From contig NC_006042.1 in assembly GCF_000002515.2 (NCBI RefSeq), positions 1,798,001-1,862,000 of the forward strand: a stretch of 64,000 bases of DNA, written 5' to 3'. Positions 33,727 to 41,681 of this stretch are shown here, piece by piece. The position numbers and the translations under genes were made by a program. Source of the stretch: Kluyveromyces lactis. Taxonomy: Eukaryota > Ascomycota > Saccharomycetes > Saccharomycetales > Saccharomycetaceae. Below the pieces are notes generated by a model that made no database searches, was not told where the DNA came from, and saw only the letters and a list, made by a program, of their open reading frames with translations. The first letter of the stretch is position 1; each line of letters begins with the position of its first letter.

Positions 33727-35700
33727 TTATCTCTTTAATGCCATCAAAGAAGCAACGAATGTCAATATCAATCTCGAACGGACTTCGTTGATGTCTTCTG
33801 GAACCAACCAGATTAGAGCTCCTAACTTTCTAGCAATAGAAATAGCCAATCTGGCGTTTGCATATCTGTCCTCTTCAGTTTTACCAGGTAACACTAATGA
33901 GTAGTCCACATAACCTGGGGCCAAACCATTTAGGACATCCAATAAGAAGTGAGCGTTGGACAACGAAGGATCGCTGAAAGATCTTATGGTGGATGATTTT
34001 CCACCCTTGGAAACTGTTTCTTGAGCCCACTTTAAGATTTGGGAATCAGACATATCTCTACCAGTCGTGGCCAATTCATTCATTGTATTGACAATATTCT
34101 TACGCATTAACTGCCACACCAAACCTAGCGTTAGTAGTTTATTACCGTCGACAATATCAGAGCCATCAATACCAACCAAAGAGAATCCTCTAGATTTACC
34201 TAAATCAACAGCATAGTTAGTATTTTCCAAAGCCTTGAAGCGTGAAAGTTCAGAGTCAGATGATTTCTTGTTGATTACCTTCCAGTTTACAGATCCAGGA
34301 ATAACCTTATCATATGCCTGTAGAAGTACTAATCCATCCTTTAAGTCTTCGAATAGTGACACAACTGGAGGATCTACTTCCAAAGAATTTAACCACAAAG
34401 TGAAAACTCTGGCTTCTCTCTCACCTTCTGCATCGAAATCCTCAATTTCGATAGGTTCGTTTTCATCCAATGGATCCAAACCAGGATGAGTGTTGAATAG
34501 ATGAGCAACGAAGGCTAAGTTTAATTTAGGATTACCAGCCACTAATGCCGTTGGAGTCAAATACTTTCTGCATTCCAATTTTTCAGCGTTTTGTAAAACT
34601 TCTTCTGCTCTTTCTAGCAAATCGGTGGTTTGTAGTGGTCCCAATGAGCATAGATTTGAATCCAATTGATTTAATAATACAGTATAATTTTCACCATCCT
34701 TGATATCAGAAGAGAAATTGGAGACCCTTCTGTGCCACCCAGCTTGTTTCAAATGGTAGTTGAACCAACGCAACAAGATTTGTTCTGGGGGTAGTCTTAG
34801 GAATTGCTCCAAAGTTTCATCTTCTTCTAATAAACGGTACAATTCCGGGTGTAATTTGATATCAATCTTGGATAGCAAACCTCTCCTAATAATTTGCCAA
34901 ATTAAACCTAAGATCAAATGTTCTTTACCTTCAATAATATCTTCAGAGTGAACATTAACCACAACACAGCCGATAGCTTTAGCGGAATTGATCACAATGT
35001 TGGCGTTTTCGGAAGCCGTGAAAGTGTTCAAAGCCTTGTTATTCTTAGGCCAGTTTAACACTCTGGTATCGATGGTGTCCGGGACAGAATCGTTAATCAA
35101 CTTGGACAACACCAACCCATCTCTACATTCGTCGAATAATTGGAAAGTATCGGTAGGGAAAGGAAGCCTATGACCAATGTCTGCGTCCCCAGCTAGCACG
35201 GAATTGATATGTGTAGTGAAAGCCCTTCTTTCTTCTTCATTAATCGTGTGGGTGGTACCAGAAGTGGAACCACCGACAATAATCTGAGCTTTCTCACCAG
35301 TACCTTTGTGTTGCAAACCAATCGATTTAGGTTTAGTTGGAACCGGTGGTGCACGGTTGCTCTGACCGGAAATGTTAGGAAAGCTCGTTTGTGGGAACCC
35401 CTTTGAATTGTCTTCGTCCTGTTGCGTACCTTGAGATGAACCGTTTGCTCTTAATTTTGCCATCAATTCCACGTAATCCTCCAATTCAACATGACCCGAA
35501 GCATCTACATCAACGGTCTTCAAAGTCTCCCTAGCTTCATCATAAGATGCAACACCAGACTTGGAAATGGATTCCAAAATTTGAGGTTTTTCAACCCAGC
35601 CCTTATCCTCTAGATCGATGTTTCGAAAATGCTCTATCGTTTCGAAGAGATCTTCCTGAGAAAACTCAGGGAACTTTCTTTGTAATCTAATAATATTCAT
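33727..35700 (-). CDS. SAC6: Fimbrin (actin-bundling protein) Sac6
   Basis: The 657-residue protein begins MNIIRLQRKFPEFSQEDLF, has two EF-hand-like units (about 10-80) and four calponin-homology domains forming two actin-binding modules (about 145-390 and 410-657), with signature segments ILRWFNYHLKQAGW-like (LLRWFNYHLK) and FTLWLNSLEVDPP. It crosslinks actin filaments in cortical patches and cables. S. cerevisiae Sac6 (642 aa) starts almost identically, but its gene has an intron very near the start; here the ATG is contiguous with the rest of the frame. An extra Ser/Gln/Asn-rich spacer follows the EF-hands. Convergent with ERG27; matches YDR129C. Confidence 0.97.
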   Translation of the reverse strand: MNIIRLQRKFPEFSQEDLFETIEHFRNIDLEDKGWVEKPQILESISKSGVASYDEARETLKTVDVDASGHVELEDYVELMAKLRANGSSQGTQQDEDNSKGFPQTSFPNISGQSNRAPPVPTKPKSIGLQHKGTGEKAQIIVGGSTSGTTHTINEEERRAFTTHINSVLAGDADIGHRLPFPTDTFQLFDECRDGLVLSKLINDSVPDTIDTRVLNWPKNNKALNTFTASENANIVINSAKAIGCVVVNVHSEDIIEGKEHLILGLIWQIIRRGLLSKIDIKLHPELYRLLEEDETLEQFLRLPPEQILLRWFNYHLKQAGWHRRVSNFSSDIKDGENYTVLLNQLDSNLCSLGPLQTTDLLERAEEVLQNAEKLECRKYLTPTALVAGNPKLNLAFVAHLFNTHPGLDPLDENEPIEIEDFDAEGEREARVFTLWLNSLEVDPPVVSLFEDLKDGLVLLQAYDKVIPGSVNWKVINKKSSDSELSRFKALENTNYAVDLGKSRGFSLVGIDGSDIVDGNKLLTLGLVWQLMRKNIVNTMNELATTGRDMSDSQILKWAQETVSKGGKSSTIRSFSDPSLSNAHFLLDVLNGLAPGYVDYSLVLPGKTEEDRYANARLAISIARKLGALIWLVPEDINEVRSRLILTFVASLMALKR

Positions 35701-36143
35701 TATTGATCAGTTTATATTGCTGTGATTCCAATCAATTGCACTAATACTGCAAGTTGTAAACCGTATAGGCAGAAGGAAAGACGAGGGCTTCCTTTCTTGT
35801 TTCGGGCGTGGAATACGGCTTTCAAGGTTTATGTTTTATATTCCACCATGTTAAACTTTATTCTTTAAAGGGCTTTTCGATTGGAAATGGAAAAGGAGAG
35901 AGTATGTGATGTTCGTATGTTATGATAATTGAAGGGAATTAAAGCCAGTACAAGCCTCCTGGTTCAGCAGTCTGATCATACGGTGCTTTACACGGGTTTC
36001 ATCGTCCGTCTATCCATTTGCGTATGCTATTTATGCTTGTCGCAGTCTATTTGCATTAGATATATTGGGATATTCCGCACTGTGGAATAATCTTGTGAGC
36101 TGTGAGGGATGAAATAGTCACAGGAGTTAATACTACTAGCCAG
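35701..36143. other. Intergenic: SAC6 promoter and APC9 3' flank
   Basis: No gene supported. I checked for a C/D snoRNA because of a TGATG-CTGA pairing near 35910-35985, but the C box is not canonical. A 73-codon reverse frame at 36056-36277 is a shadow of APC9. Confidence 0.6.
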
Positions 36144-36698
36144 CTATTCAGTGTTTTCCTCGTACTTCCACGCCTCATTTTGGACAAATGCTGTTTGGAA
36201 CTGCCGGAGCTGTTTGTATAGATCTTGAGATGAGTTCGAGTAATCGAATTTCGGACTTGTTTCTGGCATGTCATCATCCATTAAATCTAGCTGTTCTCTC
36301 CATAGCGTTTGGTAATACGGTACATTGAGCCTGGATTCAGGTATTGCTCTATCTTTATCAAAAAGTCTTCTCATGGCAACCTCTTGTTGTTGCAATTGAT
36401 CCACTTTTGTCTTGTTTAGTATATTATCATGGAGTATGAAAGGTGACGGATCGTATTTGAAACTGAGAGTGTTTTCAGATATCCCTGGTGCCCTTTGTTT
36501 CCCATTCATATCCCTGTTTCTATTGCGTTCATTCTTGTAATTCAACGGAGTGTAGAGCGAAGAGTCGCTGAATACATTTGCCGATGTGCCCATCCCAACG
36601 TTGAAATCCTCATCTGTTGAGTGTTTGACATGTTTGATCCTGCGGAACTGCGGGCTTTTCCAGGGTGGCAGACGCGGAAGATCTATGTTGTGCTCCAT
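36144..36698 (-). CDS. APC9: Anaphase-promoting complex subunit Apc9 (by position)
   Basis: The 184-residue product starts at an ATG (MEHNIDLPRLPPWKSPQFRR) and appears mostly disordered with a helical C-terminal region. No enzyme motif is present. In S. cerevisiae APC9 (YLR102C, about 265 aa) lies between ERG27 and CDC45 on the same strand as CDC45, precisely this location. Apc9 is a small stabilising subunit of the APC/C, helping to hold Cdc27. The product here is clearly shorter, and I cannot confirm homology residue by residue, so the name leans on synteny. Confidence 0.7.
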   Translation of the reverse strand: MEHNIDLPRLPPWKSPQFRRIKHVKHSTDEDFNVGMGTSANVFSDSSLYTPLNYKNERNRNRDMNGKQRAPGISENTLSFKYDPSPFILHDNILNKTKVDQLQQQEVAMRRLFDKDRAIPESRLNVPYYQTLWREQLDLMDDDMPETSPKFDYSNSSQDLYKQLRQFQTAFVQNEAWKYEENTE

Positions 36699-37014
36699 GT
36701 ATTAACTTAAGAGCCTGAACAGCTACAGTTGAGGGGTTGAAGGCTGGTTCTTGGCAACATTTTGCCTATAATTATGACAAATTATTGTGGGTATTTTAGA
36801 ATGCTTACCTTTGACTGACATTTGTGGCATTGGTTTAATGATCACGTGATATCAATGGTAAACCTAACAGATTTCAAACAGCTTGGACATCCCATAGTAG
36901 TGTCAATTTCGAGGTATCTGATTAGATTGTTACATAATATATATATATATATTAGATTTAAAGCCGAAAGCTCACCTCATGATATGCCTAAATTAATATG
37001 TTTGTGTCTTCGTG
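36699..37014. other. Intergenic: APC9 promoter and CDC45 3' flank
   Basis: A perfect palindromic GATCACGTGATC-like core (ATCACGTGAT at 36841-36850) lies about 145 bp upstream of the APC9 start, and a TA repeat lies at about 36938-36953. The CACGTG site resembles centromere element CDEI, but no CDEIII follows. Confidence 0.6.
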
Positions 37015-38375
37015 CTAAATCAATCCGCTTAATGTCAAACGTTCAAGGAATGGTTGTAGATCGTCTTTCCTGATTTCAATAATTGATGTCTCGAAATTGT
37101 CAATCCTTACTTTGGCACCTGTCTCAGCTGCTATTTGTTGAAATGCCACTGTGAAATTATTTAAAGTTTTCTGCTGTTGTTGTTGTAAAATGTCCAACCC
37201 TCTTGGGTACCTTGGCGCAATCCCTGCACAAAGATATGTGTCAGAAGTCTCATCTAAAGTTGCCAATACCAGTGGAAGTAACTGTTTTTCGTCATTTTCT
37301 GCATAGTATTCAATGAGCCATGATCCCAGCCTCAATAACGTTAATGGATTTCTATATAAATGCAAATCTGGTCCATCTTGTAAAACACATAGCCTGTAAA
37401 TCCTTAAATGTTTCACTAATCTTTTCTCCAGAATAGCGACTCCAGTTTCAAATACACTTCTTTGTAAAAATGTTGCATGCTTAATCCCCTGAGATAAAAT
37501 ATCCATATTATTGTCCAATACATCCCAACTTGACCAAAAATTTGCAATCCATTTTTTTTGCCTTGTCTTCAGTATTCTGTTAATTTTTTGCTCTTCAGCT
37601 TCTTCGTACTCCCTATTCTCTTCATCACCTTGGTTCGTATCATCTTTTTGAGATACATTAGCTGTTGTCAAATTTTCTAGTGCGTTTGAAGCATTGCCAA
37701 CTTCAAGTAAAGCGGTTATCGATTCGACAAATTCACTGGCACTTATTGATCCTCGGTAACCGAAAGTTCTCAAGAACCCATCTCGTACAATATCTTGTAA
37801 CCCGTATCTATCGAGATTTTTATCGAAAAGTACGCCCAGATCTCTCTTGAAATTATTGTCCATATATATCCAGTTTTCCTGTGTAACACTCAGCGGAATA
37901 CCCATGCGTGCAAACATTTTATGCAGTCTTTTCTTGCCATTTTCATTCCACAGTGACAGTTTGGCGTTGACGTAGTTAGAATAATAAAAACTATCATATA
38001 AGGATGTATGCCTCAGAAGGAATAAACTGTAATCGGGACGAATCTCAAGATTCAAAGAATCTGGCGTTTTAGTTTTTTCACTAGGTGTCAATCTTTTTAC
38101 TTCATCTTTCAGAAGTGGTAATAGTCGATTGTATACCAACGGGAAGGAATTATCCAAAGAGGACACTCCTAGAATGCATAACCATAAATAATCTAGATTT
38201 GTCTCACCAATACCAGACAAAAGAGAATATATCTGAACTGAAAGGGAGTTCAGCACCGTTGATCCCTGTGAATAGTACTCCTGTAACACTTTTTCTAAGT
38301 TGTGAAACTCTCGCTTTCGTTGTTTATGTGATTTTTTTGGATTCAATTCATCGCTGGACCTTTTACCCAATACTA

Positions 38376-38409
<34 letters not shown>

Positions 38410-39009
38410 GTCTTTATCCTCATTTTGCGTTTCCCTGTCATCTTCCTCTTCCTCGCTATCACTGTCATCGTCCAATTCATCGCCAAGTTCGTTCTCTATC
38501 TCTATAAGTTTGTAGTATGCTTTCTTTTGCTCTGTCAAAGACTCTTCGACTGTTCCATCATCGAAACAGGTTATGCACTGTGAACCAAATAAATTATCCA
38601 AATTCCACGGTCTATGACAATCAAGCACAAATATCTCCTTCTTAAATTTCTGAACAACGTCAGTCTTATCTAATTGAATCTCATCTAATGGACCCTGCGT
38701 GTTTTCTTGTGGATCAATCTCTAAAAAAGATTCAAGATCTACCATCCCTCCACAACCTACAAATATAACGCTATTGATATTTTCGTCCAGTCTCTGATAG
38801 TGATCCTTCAATTCCGAATAACCAAACACGGGAACTAACTGTGATTGTACCAATTGCTTCTTGAATAGACTGGATAGCATCTTCGATGCACATAACGCGT
38901 CAATGTTTAAACACGAAACAAAAATCACCAACTGACATGAAGAATGAGAACTGCATCGGTGAAGAATTTTATCATAAGCACCCACAAATTCAGCAATGCC
39001 AATATACAT
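37015..39009 (-). CDS. CDC45: Replication factor Cdc45 (CMG helicase subunit)
   Basis: The 664-residue protein starts MYIGIAEFVGAYDKILHRCS and matches S. cerevisiae Cdc45 (650 aa) along its length, including SHSSCQLVIFVSCLNIDALC, HRPWNLDNLFGS, SLYDSFYYSNYVNAKLSLW, FLRTFGYRGSISASEF and the C-terminal LERLTLSGLI. Cdc45 is an inactivated DHH-family phosphoesterase that with Mcm2-7 and GINS forms the replicative helicase. An acidic linker (about residues 175-225) contains a run of 12 or more aspartates. No MCB element is found in the short upstream region; one ACGCGT lies inside the coding sequence (38895-38900). Confidence 0.98.
38377..38412. repeat. GTCATC hexamer repeat in CDC45 acidic linker
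   Basis: Five consecutive GTCATC units and a GTCGTC variant encode alternating GAC/GAT aspartate codons on the reverse strand. A hexamer slippage tract like this is likely to vary in length among strains. Confidence 0.9.
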
Positions 39010-39180
39010 CCTCTACCTGGCACTTTGATGGCCTGCAGTGGTTTTGTTTGCAGTCTCTTTTCCCTCGTGAGCTAGTCATCTCATGTATTTACATAAATTT
39101 CTTTAAAATATTGGTTTGGAATACTTACACGTTTAAAGATTTTTGGAAAATCGATTACTTGTCATAAATGGCATACATGC

Positions 39181-39201
39181 GAAATATTCGAAATATTCGA
39201 A
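39181..39201. repeat. Short GAAATATTC tandem repeat
   Basis: GAAATATTC occurs twice in tandem and is followed by GAA, making alternating GAA and TTC units about 95-115 bp upstream of LCL2 and 170-190 bp upstream of CDC45. The spacing (GAA, 3 bp, TTC) differs from the 2-bp gap of a canonical heat-shock element. Confidence 0.6.
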
Positions 39202-39294
39202 GAGATGCCAAGATTTACAAGACTATAGGTACTAAACACTGCTATCTGATATTTCATATTGCAGTATTACGAAATACGAAGATCTTAACTTACT

Positions 39295-39699
39295 ATGAAA
39301 CTACTGGGAACAATAATTGGTTCAGCATTCTTTTTACAAGCTGTGTCTGGATTCTTTTTCGATTCAGGTCACCAGAATAGACAGCAACAGCAGCAACAGC
39401 AGCAACAGCGGGATGTTGGCTCTTACCAGCAAATGTTCCTAGATAATGACTGTCCGCATTATTTATGTCCACAGACATTGGATTGTGTGAGACAGAAGTC
39501 GGATTGTGCGTGTCCGTTCCCTAATTCACAATTGAAATGCAATCTACCCAACGGTCAGGTAATTTGCATCTCAAAGCCAGCAACACATGATCCAACACTG
39601 GTAGAGATTTATGATGATCCAGTAATGGGACCAGCTCAACGTACTGAGGGATTCAGAGATTGTGGATGGATCTTGGATGTATATGACGGCAAGATTTAG
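39295..39699 (+). CDS. LCL2: Secretory-pathway protein Lcl2
   Basis: The 134-residue protein starts with a clear signal peptide (MKLLGTIIGSAFFLQAVSGF), then a polyglutamine stretch (about residues 27-38) encoded by mixed CAG/CAA, then a cysteine-rich region (DCPHYLCPQTLDCVRQKSDC, then CPFPNSQLKC). This matches the fungal long-chronological-lifespan protein 2 family; Lcl2 (YLR104W) in S. cerevisiae is a small putative ER-associated protein linked genetically to ER-associated degradation. Its molecular role is unknown. Placement between CDC45 (divergent) and SEN2 (convergent) is the same as in S. cerevisiae. Confidence 0.93.
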   Translation: MKLLGTIIGSAFFLQAVSGFFFDSGHQNRQQQQQQQQQRDVGSYQQMFLDNDCPHYLCPQTLDCVRQKSDCACPFPNSQLKCNLPNGQVICISKPATHDPTLVEIYDDPVMGPAQRTEGFRDCGWILDVYDGKI

Positions 39700-39873
39700 A
39701 ATGAGAGATCTTTCTTTCTGTATCGGCCATAATACTATTACAAACATAAACTGATAATATATATAGAGACATATAATACAGACCATTACTGTATTTAATG
39801 CAATTAACTAGCATGGGTTTATTTTTACTCGTTTGAGTTCTTCGCGGAAAAGATCGTTACCGGTTCGGAACAG

Positions 39874-40920
39874 TTAATCTCTGTTCTTACCTGCAACCCA
39901 TCTTTTGTATAACAATTCATGGATTTTAAAGTTTCTGAAAAGCTCATCGTACTTTGATTGCTTCCAAAGTTCCATTAAGTCATCTTCAGGTATGAGTTGT
40001 TCAACGTAGCATAATACAAACTGTTTCTTGGCTCCGCCCACGACTCTGGCAGCGCTTGAATACCAAGTGTAATCATTTGACTGGTTTGCATCCAAAACCA
40101 TGATTCCATACTCCGCATGTTGGAAAGGGGGTCCTCTTCTGTATAATAAGTATTCGCAACCAAATTTTATCCCCGATCGTACACACCACCCTTTGGACCT
40201 GTAATGATGGTACGCGACATATTGATGAATTAATTTCTTGATGTCTTGGAAACTTTTCGGTTCCAGTACCAACGAAACCATTAATTGTTGCAATGTGATC
40301 TTCAATACCGGCACTGCATAAGAGAGGAAAATAGCCTCGACGGGCATCAATTGCAAGCTTTCTAGTTGAATCACTGATTTGCCTTCTATTAATCTTAAAT
40401 CTTCGTCACGTATTTGCATCGAGTCCTTTTCAAAAGCTAATTCTTTATCTCTTTGATTCTTTAAGAATAACCTTTCTTGTTCAATGAATTGTTCGTCTAC
40501 AATCCCCTTTTGTCTCATTTCTAACTTCTTGGCTTCAAATTCAGCTCTCAGTTTCTTGAATTCGAGCCGCTGCCTTCTTCTAACGTCTGTAACATGCTCT
40601 AAGTTGATTCGATCAGCATCATTTAGTTGCAATCGAGACATTGTTCTTGCCTGCCAGTTGGGTTCACTCCGAGATAGTTGACCAGTACCAAAGAATCCGT
40701 GTTCCCATAAATACTTCATCTGCCATTGATCACATACCAAAATTTGACCTAATTGGTTGATCTTGACGTCAATAATTCTGGTTTCACTCCATCTCATCGC
40801 CCAATCTAATATCCAGGAAAATGCCTGAAAGGGATGTTTCCATACAGACGGTACAGGCTGCGCCTCTATAGGCAACGCATGTTTGTATTGCAGCTGATTT
40901 CTATGAGATCGCTTCGACAT
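39874..40920 (-). CDS. SEN2: tRNA-splicing endonuclease catalytic subunit Sen2
   Basis: The 348-residue product starts at the ATG at 40920 (MSKRSHRNQLQYKHALPI), which aligns with S. cerevisiae Sen2 (MSKGRVNQKRYKYPLPI); the frame extends 39 codons upstream to a TTG with a hydrophobic stretch and is not supported. The C-terminal nuclease domain contains YHHYRSKGWCVRSGIKFG, then the catalytic triad equivalent to Y289, H297 and K328 of S. cerevisiae, here Y260, H268 and K299. Sen2 cleaves the 5' splice site of pre-tRNA introns in the heterotetramer with Sen34, Sen15 and Sen54, at the mitochondrial surface in yeast. It is 29 residues shorter than S. cerevisiae Sen2, in the central charged linker. 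Confidence 0.97.
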   Translation of the reverse strand: MSKRSHRNQLQYKHALPIEAQPVPSVWKHPFQAFSWILDWAMRWSETRIIDVKINQLGQILVCDQWQMKYLWEHGFFGTGQLSRSEPNWQARTMSRLQLNDADRINLEHVTDVRRRQRLEFKKLRAEFEAKKLEMRQKGIVDEQFIEQERLFLKNQRDKELAFEKDSMQIRDEDLRLIEGKSVIQLESLQLMPVEAIFLSYAVPVLKITLQQLMVSLVLEPKSFQDIKKLIHQYVAYHHYRSKGWCVRSGIKFGCEYLLYRRGPPFQHAEYGIMVLDANQSNDYTWYSSAARVVGGAKKQFVLCYVEQLIPEDDLMELWKQSKYDELFRNFKIHELLYKRWVAGKNRD

Positions 40921-41130
40921 TGTAAGTACTTGCCTCCCGCGGTCTTCATATATAGTTACTAAACATGCAAGAGAGATTAGCATTGGACAAAATATGGTTT
41001 TATAACTGATCTCTAATTCAAAAGAATTAAGTTTCAATAACTAAAAACTCGAATAAGCAGTACAGAGTTAAGGAGTGATATTAGGTTTACATATTTTACT
41101 AAGAGGGGTACGAATTAGAGTAGAGAAAGG

Positions 41131-41224
41131 ACAAATCAGATACCGTTGTAGTCTATTGAGAAATCGTGTGCTCACATTGAAATAAATTCTTCGAGACATC
41201 TAAAATGGTTTATCATCATATATA
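41131..41224 (-). ncRNA. snR79: C/D box snoRNA snR79 (predicted 18S rRNA methylation guide)
   Basis: On the reverse strand a C box ATGATGA (41213-41219) and a D box CTGA (41136-41139) are 73 bp apart. Directly upstream of the D box, 15 nt (41140-41154) are complementary to the 18S rRNA segment AUACCGUCGUAGUCU except for one A-C mismatch at 41147. By the D+5 rule the target is the second C of AUACC, which corresponds to Cm1007, the snR79 site in S. cerevisiae. snR79 lies between SEN2 and MDN1 on the same strand in S. cerevisiae, as here. I see no strong terminal stem, so the ends are approximate. The rRNA sequence and the modified position are from memory, not computed. Confidence 0.88.
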
Positions 41225-41681
41225 AAGAAAAAGCCCTTCAAAAAAGAAAAATATCCACAGAGGTAACATATCTTACCGCTCACTCCATCTGGAATCTATG
41301 AACAGTAAGTATGCTGGCTGTATGAATCAACTACAGTTGGTTTATTTTTTGGTTGATCAGAATACTTATATATGTGGCATCAAACATATCTTTTCTCTTC
41401 CAAGCTCATCGCTTTTGGCCTTTTATACTGAAAAATGAAAATTTTCACGTTTGTGAAATGTCAGTATCACATACAACGGACAATTTCTATACATTTCGGG
41501 CTCTAAGGAGGCAGAGATTCTATGTGTTGAGCCGGGTCTGGGTTAGGGCTTTAAATAGTTTAGTACCATGAAATATTGGTATATTTTTATTTATTGTTGA
41601 TATTGTTATTACGGTATCTAGTTAAAGATCTATTGTACAGTTTTATACTTTTTTTTAGGTTTTTGACGTGATGTTGTCCAT
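41225..41681. other. snR79 upstream region and MDN1 3' flank
   Basis: All flanking genes are on the reverse strand, so this spacer holds the MDN1 terminator and the snR79 promoter. A Tbf1-type site is at 41543-41550. No other gene is seen. Confidence 0.6.
41543..41550. promoter_or_regulatory. Tbf1-type site upstream of snR79
   Basis: TTAGGGCT is the reverse complement of AGCCCTAA, an exact match to the Tbf1 consensus ARCCCTAA. Tbf1 sites are a known mark of snoRNA gene promoters in S. cerevisiae and relatives. The site lies about 320 bp upstream of the predicted snR79 5' end, on the promoter side. Confidence 0.55.

Noticed and set aside
35905-35985. C/D snoRNA upstream of SAC6
   Set aside because: The C-box candidate GTGATGT lacks the final GA and I recognise no rRNA complementarity.
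36843-36848. Possible centromere CDEI (ATCACGTGA followed by AT-rich DNA)
   Set aside because: The AT-rich stretch is short and CDC45 begins too soon; no CDEIII with a TTCCGAA core follows at the expected distance.
38895-38900. MCB element ACGCGT for CDC45
   Set aside because: It lies within the CDC45 coding sequence about 110 bp after the ATG, so it is probably coincidental.
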